Translations under genes and position numbers: made by a program | Notes under the pieces: generated by a model | The model's input: only the letters and a program-made list of their open reading frames with translations | Told to the model about the DNA's origin: nothing | Database searches by the model: none | Part shown: positions 1 through 6,026 of the stretch, in pieces | How positions within the stretch are numbered: position 1 is the first letter of the stretch | How the letters are laid out: every line of letters begins with the position of its first letter | DNA from: Porphyromonadaceae bacterium | Lineage (GTDB): Bacteria; Bacteroidota; Bacteroidia; Bacteroidales; UBA11471 | Length of the DNA: 7,460 nt | Reading direction: 5' to 3' | Assembly: GCA_021199145.1 (NCBI GenBank) | Contig: JAJQIP010000119.1 | Location: 1 to 7,460 of the forward strand

Positions 1-505
1 ACAACTCGTGACTGAGCTCCTCGACCAATTCCCAACGCTCTTTTCCGGCCCAGACATGGGGATGCTGGGGATTCATGGTCCGCTTGGTATAGAGGTATCC
101 GTCCGGTTCTTGAGCCGCCGCCACAAGGGTAAGAATACTATCAATATAGTCGACCATCTGCGGGTCGGGGTAGGTCTGTAACGAATAACTGGCCCCCTCG
201 ATAATCTTGTATACGTCGGTATCGTCAAACGCTGTCCCGTCCGCCTTATTTTCTGCGCTGGGATGCGCCGCTTTCACGAACATGTCATAACGGCCCTCTT
301 CCTCACATTTGCTGAATGCTAAGGGGATGGTCACTTCCCGATTGGCCCGTAGCCGTCCTCCCCAGAAAGAATCCGTTATTTTCACCGAAGTGAAGGGTAC
401 CGGTGAATAGGGGTATCCCGATGAGGGTGTCCCTGCGTTTGCCGCCGGCATGCTTATGCCGATAAGCATCACTCCTAAAAGGCCAAGGGAGAGTGTCTGT
501 TTCAT
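1..505 (-). CDS. Secreted DUF1680 glycosidase, GH127/GH146-like (beta-L-arabinofuranosidase family), N-terminal part
   Basis: The first 168 residues are in the window; the gene continues beyond the left edge. Residues 1-24 form a Sec signal peptide: a Lys near the start, a hydrophobic core, and a likely signal peptidase I site after AANA, so the enzyme should act in the periplasm or outside the cell. The mature part has features I recognise from the DUF1680 family: DSFWGGRLRANRE (45-57), FDDTDVYKIIEGASYSLQ (93-110), AAQEPDGYLYT (130-140), and HPHVWAGKERW followed by ELSHEL (148-168). Characterised members of this fold (GH127, GH146) remove beta-L-arabinofuranose using a cysteine nucleophile. 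The catalytic Cys and metal-binding region lie outside the window, so activity and exact family cannot be judged. The start at 505 is chosen because it begins the signal peptide and sits about 37 bases below a -7-like box. The upstream gene on the same strand ends 82 bases away. Confidence 0.88.
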   Translation of the reverse strand, partial: MKQTLSLGLLGVMLIGISMPAANAGTPSSGYPYSPVPFTSVKITDSFWGGRLRANREVTIPLAFSKCEEEGRYDMFVKAAHPSAENKADGTAFDDTDVYKIIEGASYSLQTYPDPQMVDYIDSILTLVAAAQEPDGYLYTKRTMNPQHPHVWAGKERWELVEELSHEL

Positions 506-542
506 GATTCCATGCTTTTGACAAGTCGAGTGGAGAATAGGA

Positions 543-550
543 CAAATATA
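543..550 (-). promoter_or_regulatory. Bacteroides-type -7 box upstream of the DUF1680 glycosidase
   Basis: Read on the minus strand this is TATATTTG, an exact match to the Bacteroidota -7 consensus TAnnTTTG, about 37 bases upstream of the glycosidase start. No TTTG is found about 20 bases further upstream, so the -33 box is missing or divergent. If real, it would give the glycosidase its own transcript independent of the metallo-hydrolase gene. The rest of the 82-base gap holds no convincing terminator hairpin. Confidence 0.45.
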
Positions 551-587
551 CATAAATCAAAAGATATCGTGGCGGTTTTGGCGGTGT

Positions 588-1694
588 TTATGCCGAATAC
601 TCTTTATTTTTACGGTTTCTCCACCAACCATTTTCTTTGGGGAAAATACTGTCAAGAGAGACCTTTTCCCCGATGAGGGGAGTAAAGAGACGATACCCCT
701 TCCCTCGAGAGATTTTCTCGATTTGTTCCAAGGGTTCGTACCACGGGTGTTGGCTCAATGCGAATTTGGAATGGTGTATTGTCAAGACGTTTTTAGGATT
801 TATTTCTTCGATGGCGTGAAATAAATCATCGGGCAGCAGATGGATATATCTCCAATTTTGACTGTACTGGCCGTTTTCCATAATCGCCCAATCTATGTTC
901 GGAAATTGTTGGCCTATCCGAGTGAAACGGTTATCATATCCGCCGTCTCCCGACAGGTAGATACGTCGGCCTCCCTCTATAAGAAACGAGACCCAAAGTG
1001 ATTTGTTGGGAGTAAGTCCTCTTCCGGAAAAGTGCCGTGTCGGCAGGCAATGCAGAGTAAGCTCTTGGTCTAAAGAGACAGTTTCGTCCCAATCCATTTC
1101 GACAATTTGACTTGGACGGAATCCCCAATGTTCGAAATGTGCCCCGACACCCAGACCGCAGAAGACTTTTCCAATACGGCTCTTCAATGCTTTGACGGTA
1201 TGATAGTCGAGGTGGTCCCAATGGTCGTGTGTGATAAGGAGAAAATCGATGGGAGGAATCTCATCGGGCGTATAGATTTCTGTCCCTTTGAACGGCTTGA
1301 GAAACAGGGAGGCCGGAAATCGTGTCGTCAAAACAGGATCCACTAAGAATCGCCTTCCTCTGCTCTGGATGAAGAGAGAGGAGTGTCCTAACCATACGAT
1401 AATCTCTTCGTCGGGAGAGAGATTGCGTAACGACGTTTTCGTTGTCGGTAAGTCGTGCTTGGGCCTTAAATCGGGATTCTTTTTAAAGAGAAATTTCCAA
1501 AAGATTTGCATCCGACCTTTATCAGTAGTTAAAGTCGGAGTAAATTGCCGGTTCTGAAACCGGCCGTTTTTGTAGTGGGGAGAAGTCATGATACGCTTTA
1601 ACCGTGTGCCGCTTGGCAACCGTCCAAAAGCCGGATGGCGGAACAACGGGAATGCGATGAGAAGGATGAATACGAAAACGGATATCAGTATCAT
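588..1694 (-). CDS. Membrane-anchored metallo-beta-lactamase-fold hydrolase (NAPE-PLD/UlaG-like)
   Basis: This 368-residue protein opens with a hydrophobic segment (about residues 2-18) lacking a clear cleavage site, so it is probably an N-terminal membrane anchor. The body is a metallo-beta-lactamase fold. Visible motifs are WLGHSS (101-106), the metal site HDHWDH (H156, H158, D160, H161), the third-motif histidine in RHFSGRG (H221), the bridging Asp in SGDGGYD (D250), and a C-terminal HH (307-308). All usual metal ligands are present, so it should bind two metal ions and be active. The region before the fold and the RHFSGRG/SGDGGYD spacing resemble the N-acylphosphatidylethanolamine phospholipase D branch, but bacterial members are mostly uncharacterised and the substrate is unknown. 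It is transcribed divergently from uxuA. No Shine-Dalgarno sequence is obvious. Family placement is firm; the specific reaction is not. Confidence 0.9.
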   Translation of the reverse strand: MILISVFVFILLIAFPLFRHPAFGRLPSGTRLKRIMTSPHYKNGRFQNRQFTPTLTTDKGRMQIFWKFLFKKNPDLRPKHDLPTTKTSLRNLSPDEEIIVWLGHSSLFIQSRGRRFLVDPVLTTRFPASLFLKPFKGTEIYTPDEIPPIDFLLITHDHWDHLDYHTVKALKSRIGKVFCGLGVGAHFEHWGFRPSQIVEMDWDETVSLDQELTLHCLPTRHFSGRGLTPNKSLWVSFLIEGGRRIYLSGDGGYDNRFTRIGQQFPNIDWAIMENGQYSQNWRYIHLLPDDLFHAIEEINPKNVLTIHHSKFALSQHPWYEPLEQIEKISRGKGYRLFTPLIGEKVSLDSIFPKENGWWRNRKNKEYSA

Positions 1695-1728
1695 GGCAAA
1701 GCGATTTCTGATTTACAGAGGGAATAGC

Positions 1729-1742
1729 TCTTTGAGCAAAGA
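1729..1742. repeat. 14-base perfect inverted repeat in the divergent intergenic region
   Basis: The sequence TCTTTGAGCAAAGA has six-base arms around a two-base centre. It overlaps the -7 box of the minus-strand promoter and lies upstream of the plus-strand -7 box. It could be a repressor or activator half-site pair. It is short enough to be chance, and part of its symmetry comes from the promoter box itself. Confidence 0.3.
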
Positions 1743-1768
1743 TACGCTTCTCGGAAGATTTCCCCAAA
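1737..1768 (-). promoter_or_regulatory. Bacteroides-type promoter for the metallo-hydrolase gene
   Basis: On the minus strand, TTTG (1768 to 1765) is followed after 20 bases by TATCTTTG (1744 to 1737). This matches both halves of the Bacteroidota promoter (-33 TTTG, -7 TAnnTTTG) at the expected spacing. A start of transcription near 1731 would give a leader of roughly 35-40 bases before the ATG at 1694. The -7 box lies partly inside the perfect inverted repeat at 1729-1742. Confidence 0.6.
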
Positions 1769-1773
1769 TTTTT

Positions 1774-1781
1774 TATCTTTG
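1774..1781 (+). promoter_or_regulatory. Bacteroides-type -7 box upstream of uxuA
   Basis: TATCTTTG matches the TAnnTTTG consensus and lies 49 bases before the uxuA ATG, giving a predicted leader of about 45 bases. The expected -33 position (near 1749-1753) has no TTTG, so the promoter may be weak or need an activator. The leader holds AGGAA at 1819-1823, seven bases before the ATG, a plausible ribosome binding site of a kind not seen at the other genes here. Confidence 0.5.
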
Positions 1782-1830
1782 TCTGGAGAATCGGGATGAT
1801 ACGGATGTAAATTTTTATAGGAATCAATAT

Positions 1831-3018
1831 ATGGAAAAGACTTGGAGATGGTTCGGTCCGCAGGATTCGATTACGTTGTCGATGTTGCGGCAGATAGGGG
1901 TAGAGGGCATTGTTACGGCTTTGCATGAAGTGCCGAGCGGCAAAGTATGGAGCCTTGAAGCGGTAGAAGCACGGAAAAAATTAATCGAGTCACAGGGGCT
2001 GCGCTGGTCGGTGGTGGAGAGTCTGCCGGTGAGCGAGGCCATCAAATATGCCGGTGCAGAACGGGACAGACTGATAGAGGACTACAAGACGAGCCTGTGC
2101 CATTTGGGACAATGCGGCGTGAAAACGGTCTGTTACAATTTCATGCCCGTCATTGACTGGATACGTACCGATTTGCAGCATCCGTGGGCCGATGGTAGCA
2201 CCTCCCTCTATTTTGACAGGATACGGTTCGCCTATTTTGATTTGCGTATTCTTTGCCGGGCCTCTGCCGAGAAAGAGTATTCACCGGAGGAACTGGCTCA
2301 GGTGGAGGTGCTGGACAAGGTCATTACCGAAGCTGAAAAAGCGGAGCTTGTGGATTCGATTATCGTAAAGACACAAGGGTTCGTTCACGGGAATATCAAG
2401 GAGGGGGATAAAGAGCCCGTCCGGATTTTCAAGAATCTGTTGTCGTATTATAAGGGGATTGACCGGAACGCTTTACGGGAAAATTTACGCTATTTTCTCT
2501 CCGCCATCATGCCGGTCTGCGAAGCGTATGATATCAATATGTGCATACACCCCGACGATCCGCCCTTCCAGGTATTGGGACTGCCTCGCATCGTGACGAA
2601 TGAGGCGGACATCACCTGGATTTTAAATGCTGTGGATAATCGGCATAACGGACTTACTTTCTGTGCCGGTTCCCTGAGTGCGGGATCAGAGAATGATACC
2701 CGGGTATTGGCGAAAAAGTTCGCCTGTCGGACCCATTTTGTTCACCTGCGGAGTACGGATGCCTTGCCGGGGGGCAACTTCATTGAAAGTTCGCATCTTG
2801 CGGGACGGGGACATTTAATAGATTTGGTCCGCATTTTCGAACGGGTAAATCCGAATCTGCCTATGCGTATTGACCACGGCCGTACCATGCTGGGGGATGA
2901 GAAGAAAGGGTACAATCCCGGCTACTCTTTCCATGGCCGCATGTTAGCATTGGCTCAATTGGATGGAATCATGGCTGTCGTCAGGGATGAGATAGAAAAT
3001 AACTGTCAGTTGTCGTGA
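1831..3018 (+). CDS. uxuA: Mannonate dehydratase
   Basis: This 395-residue cytoplasmic enzyme dehydrates D-mannonate to 2-keto-3-deoxy-D-gluconate, the last step specific to the D-glucuronate branch before the Entner-Doudoroff type reactions. It aligns from memory along its whole length with E. coli UxuA: the start MEKTWRWFGP, EGIVTALHEVPSGKVWS (25-41), WSVVESLPV (59-67), CYNFMPVIDW (101-110), HPDDPP (240-245) and the final GYS..GR..ALAQL block (364-376). The four metal ligands of the family are all present: H240 (IHPDDPP), C278 (FCAG), H305 (FVHLRS) and D348 (IDHGR). The ATG at 1831 is chosen because it gives the canonical family N-terminus, normal length and an AGGAA seven bases upstream. 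The open frame extends upstream to 1588, but that would overlap the divergent gene. Its stop overlaps the GH2 start by four bases, so the two are very likely one operon. Confidence 0.96.
   Translation: MEKTWRWFGPQDSITLSMLRQIGVEGIVTALHEVPSGKVWSLEAVEARKKLIESQGLRWSVVESLPVSEAIKYAGAERDRLIEDYKTSLCHLGQCGVKTVCYNFMPVIDWIRTDLQHPWADGSTSLYFDRIRFAYFDLRILCRASAEKEYSPEELAQVEVLDKVITEAEKAELVDSIIVKTQGFVHGNIKEGDKEPVRIFKNLLSYYKGIDRNALRENLRYFLSAIMPVCEAYDINMCIHPDDPPFQVLGLPRIVTNEADITWILNAVDNRHNGLTFCAGSLSAGSENDTRVLAKKFACRTHFVHLRSTDALPGGNFIESSHLAGRGHLIDLVRIFERVNPNLPMRIDHGRTMLGDEKKGYNPGYSFHGRMLALAQLDGIMAVVRDEIENNCQLS
3015..3018 (+). other. GTGA stop/start overlap coupling uxuA to the GH2 gene
   Basis: The GTG start of the GH2 gene (3015-3017) overlaps the TGA stop of uxuA (3016-3018). 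No strong Shine-Dalgarno sequence precedes the GTG. This layout is typical of translational coupling, in which ribosomes finishing uxuA restart on the next gene. GTG is preferred because it leads straight into the signal peptide. Confidence 0.8.
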
Positions 3019-5984
3019 ACCGTACCGGACTTATTTGTCTGTTTTTATTTCTCTCCCTGTCTGTTCAGGCGGCATCGGCGGATAAGGGGGTGAGGGAGAA
3101 GTACAATTTCAATGCGCAGTGGCTTCTGCATGTCGGTGATTTGACCGGTGCGGAAGAGGCAAACTTCCCGGATGAAGATTGGCTTTCCGTCTCCCTGCCC
3201 CGTGCGTTTAATGAGGATGATGCCTTCCGGGTCCCTATCCAGGAGATGACGGATACGGTCGCCTGGTACCGCAAGCATTTCAAATTACCCAAATCGGCCA
3301 AAGGCAAAAAGGTCTTTATCGAGTTCGAGGGGGTTCGGCAAGGGGCGGACTTTTACTTGAACGGCAGACCTATCGGACGGCATGAAAATGGGGTCATGGC
3401 TGTAGGGTTCGATTTGACCCCCTATATCGACTATACCGGAGAGAATGTCCTGGCTGTACGGGTGGATAACGATTGGCACTACAAGGAGCGGGCGACAGGC
3501 ACTCCGTTTCAATGGAACGACAATAATTTCAACGCCAATTATGGGGGAATCCCCAAAAATGTCTGGTTACACATTACAGGCAAGGTGTACCAGACGCTGC
3601 CCCTATATAGCCAATTGCAAACGGAGGGAGTATATGTATATGCGACCGACATAAACGTAAAGGGTCATGAGGCTACGATACATGCCGTATCGCAGGTTCG
3701 CAACGAATCGTCTCGTCCGGTAACCGTAGGTTATGACGTTGAAATAGTGGATTATGAGGGGAATAGCGTAGCGCATTTCTTGGGAAACTCAAAAACGGTT
3801 AATCCGCAAGAAACCACTCTATTAGAAGCATCAAATCTGCTAGAAAACGTTCACTTCTGGAGTTGGGGCTACGGCTATTTGTACAAGGTGAAAACCCGTC
3901 TTTTGGTCAACCGTAAATCTGTGGACGAAGTGGTCACGACAACAGGATTCCGGAAGACCCGTTTTGCCGAAGGAAAGGTCTGGCTCAACGACAGGGTGAT
4001 ACAGTTGAAGGGGTATGCGCAACGTTCGAGTAACGAATGGCCGGGTGTCGGCATTTCCGTACCGCCTTGGTTAAGCGATTATTCCAACGGTCTGCTGATT
4101 GACCAACACGCCAACCTGTTCCGATGGATGCACATCACGCCGTGGAAACAGGATATAGAATCGTGTGACAGAGTGGGTGTGATAGAGATGATGCCGGCCG
4201 GTGATGCCGAAAAAGATGTGGAAGGCCGGCAGTGGGAGCAGCGGAAAGAGCTGATGCGTGACGCCATTATTTACAACCGCAACAATCCGAGCATTCTCTT
4301 CTACGAGTGTGGGAATAAGGCTATCAGCCGTGAGCACATGATAGAGATGAAGGCTATACGGGACCAATATGACCCCTATGGCGGAAGGGTCATCGGGGCA
4401 CGGGAGATGTTGGATATACAGGAAGCCGAGTACGGTGGAGAGATGCTTTATATCAATAAAAGTGAAGGCCATCCGATGATTCAGACAGAATATTGTCGGG
4501 ATGAAGGGTTGCGCAAATATTGGGATGAATATAGCTATCCCTATCACCGACAAGGGGACGGACCGCTTTATAGAGGTCAGGATGCGTCGGCGTACAACCA
4601 GAACCAAGACCAGTTGGCCGTGGAATTTTTGCGGCCGTGGTACGATATGTGGCTGGAACGTCCCGGAACAGGACGACGGGTCAATTCCGGCGGGGCGAAA
4701 ATCATATTTTCCGATACGCAGACACATAGACGCAGTGCCGAGAATTATCGGGTGAGTGGTGTGGTCGACCCCATGCGGATTCCAAAGGACGGCTATTATG
4801 CCCATGGAGTTATGTGGGACGGATGGGTGGATATTGAAAATCACCATACCTATATCATCGGTCATTGGAATTATTCCCCGGAGACCCGAAAACCCGTCTA
4901 TGTCGTCTCCACAGGCGACAGGGTGGAACTGTTCGTCAATGGCCGTTCACAGGGATTCGGGGCTCAGGATTATCGCTTCCTCTTCACCTTTGATTCTGTA
5001 CAGTGGGAGAAAGGCGTTATCGAGGCGGTCTCTTATGATGCTCGGGGAAATGTGTTGAGCCGTGACTCTAAAAAGAGTGTCGGGGAACCCCAAAGACTGA
5101 AATTGACCTTGATGCAGGGGCCTCAGGGGACATTTGCCGACGGTTCCGATTTGGCGTTGGTACAGGTAGAGGTTGTCGATGAGGAGGGGAACCGTTGTCC
5201 GTTAGCCAACAATAAGGTGAAATTCAATTTGCAAGGCCCTGCCGAATGGCGGGGAGGGGTCGCCCAGGGAGAGGATAATTATGCCTTGTCCCAGGAACTT
5301 CCTGTGGAGTGCGGCATTACTCGAGTCATGATTCGAACGACTACGGAGCCGGGAGAGGTGACATTATTTGCTGAGGCGGAAGGACTTCCGTCCGAAAAGA
5401 TTGCATTTGTCACGCAGCCTGTAGAGATAAAAGACGGACTGTCCACCTTTTTCCCTGCAGCGGGTCTGCCGAGCCGTCTTGACCGAGGGGAGACCCCAGA
5501 GACTCCGTCCTATCGGGAGAGTAAAGTCGATGTCAGGGTGGATAGTATCTTTGCTGGAAGCAATCAATCCGATGCCCTGAAGAGTATCGATGACAACGAG
5601 GCGAGCGAGTGGCGGAACGATGGCCGGTTGAGTACGGCATGGATAACCTACCGACTTGAACGGTCTGCCGAGATAGACGACATTTGTCTCAAACTTTCCG
5701 GTTGGCGGCAACGTTCCTATCCGTTGGAGGTGTATGCCGGCGATACGCTGATATGGAGCGGGGAGACGGAAAAGAGCCTTGGTTATATCCATCTGCTTAT
5801 TGACAAGCCGGTCCGCTCGAACTTGATTACCGTGAGACTCAGAGGGGCTACTCACGATGCCGATGCTTTCGGTCAGATTACAGAAGTATCTGAAAATAAA
5901 TCAAATGAGTTGGATGTGTTAAACAATAAAAGTAAGAAAAACGAATTGCGCATTGTGGAGATAGAGTTCCGGGAGACTCTCTAA
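3015..5984 (+). CDS. Secreted multidomain glycoside hydrolase family 2 protein with C-terminal F5/8-type domain
   Basis: A 989-residue exported protein starting at GTG, with a signal peptide (about 1-22, cleavage likely after ASA). Approximate domain order: GH2 sugar-binding jelly roll (29-190), GH2 Ig-like domain (195-310), TIM barrel (315-560), a DUF4982-like beta domain (600-690, with VELFVNGRSQGFG at 637-649), a further GH2 C-terminal beta domain (693-800), and an F5/8 type C (discoidin)-like carbohydrate-binding domain (about 840-985, with DDNEASEWRNDGRLSTAW at 859-876). E492 in QTEY is the probable nucleophile. The acid/base position, normally the Glu of a GNE motif, reads GNK (433-435), so K435 replaces it. 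E431 lies four residues earlier. Family members include beta-galactosidases, beta-glucuronidases and others; the substrate cannot be read here. The four-base overlap with uxuA suggests a glucuronate-bearing substrate. A Lys/Asn/Glu-rich stretch (957-977) interrupts the last domain. Confidence 0.9.
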   Translation: MNRTGLICLFLFLSLSVQAASADKGVREKYNFNAQWLLHVGDLTGAEEANFPDEDWLSVSLPRAFNEDDAFRVPIQEMTDTVAWYRKHFKLPKSAKGKKVFIEFEGVRQGADFYLNGRPIGRHENGVMAVGFDLTPYIDYTGENVLAVRVDNDWHYKERATGTPFQWNDNNFNANYGGIPKNVWLHITGKVYQTLPLYSQLQTEGVYVYATDINVKGHEATIHAVSQVRNESSRPVTVGYDVEIVDYEGNSVAHFLGNSKTVNPQETTLLEASNLLENVHFWSWGYGYLYKVKTRLLVNRKSVDEVVTTTGFRKTRFAEGKVWLNDRVIQLKGYAQRSSNEWPGVGISVPPWLSDYSNGLLIDQHANLFRWMHITPWKQDIESCDRVGVIEMMPAGDAEKDVEGRQWEQRKELMRDAIIYNRNNPSILFYECGNKAISREHMIEMKAIRDQYDPYGGRVIGAREMLDIQEAEYGGEMLYINKSEGHPMIQTEYCRDEGLRKYWDEYSYPYHRQGDGPLYRGQDASAYNQNQDQLAVEFLRPWYDMWLERPGTGRRVNSGGAKIIFSDTQTHRRSAENYRVSGVVDPMRIPKDGYYAHGVMWDGWVDIENHHTYIIGHWNYSPETRKPVYVVSTGDRVELFVNGRSQGFGAQDYRFLFTFDSVQWEKGVIEAVSYDARGNVLSRDSKKSVGEPQRLKLTLMQGPQGTFADGSDLALVQVEVVDEEGNRCPLANNKVKFNLQGPAEWRGGVAQGEDNYALSQELPVECGITRVMIRTTTEPGEVTLFAEAEGLPSEKIAFVTQPVEIKDGLSTFFPAAGLPSRLDRGETPETPSYRESKVDVRVDSIFAGSNQSDALKSIDDNEASEWRNDGRLSTAWITYRLERSAEIDDICLKLSGWRQRSYPLEVYAGDTLIWSGETEKSLGYIHLLIDKPVRSNLITVRLRGATHDADAFGQITEVSENKSNELDVLNNKSKKNELRIVEIEFRETL

Positions 5985-6026
5985 AAGGATATTTTGTAAA
6001 CATGTAAGTAAATTCCGTATCATACT
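5985..6026 (+). other. Short intergenic gap without a recognisable terminator
   Basis: Forty-two AT-rich bases separate the GH2 stop from the AddB-like start. I see no inverted repeat followed by a T-run, so read-through from the uxuA-GH2 operon is possible. A near-match to a -7 box (TATTTTG, 5990-5996) is one base short of consensus. Confidence 0.4.

Noticed and set aside
303..560. 85-codon minus-strand open frame over the DUF1680 gene start
   Set aside because: It is in another frame of the same strand; the frame starting at 505 has the signal peptide and family motifs.
571..584. GGCGG-TTTT-GGCGG repeat in the gap after the metallo-hydrolase gene
   Set aside because: It is a direct repeat, not an inverted one, so it cannot form a terminator hairpin; too short to call a functional repeat.
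1588..1830. In-frame upstream extension of uxuA by 81 codons
   Set aside because: It overlaps the divergent metallo-hydrolase gene and its promoter region, lacks family similarity, and the canonical UxuA N-terminus starts at 1831.
4071..4865. 264-codon open frame on the minus strand inside the GH2 gene
   Set aside because: It is antisense to the conserved TIM barrel coding sequence and its translation shows no recognisable domain; the GH2 frame is clearly the real one.
5364..5855. 163-codon minus-strand open frame inside the GH2 gene
   Set aside because: Antisense to the conserved C-terminal domains, with no recognisable motifs or start signals.
5990..5996. Possible -7 box (TATTTTG) before the AddB-like gene
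   Set aside because: One base short of TAnnTTTG and no suitable -33 TTTG at the right spacing.
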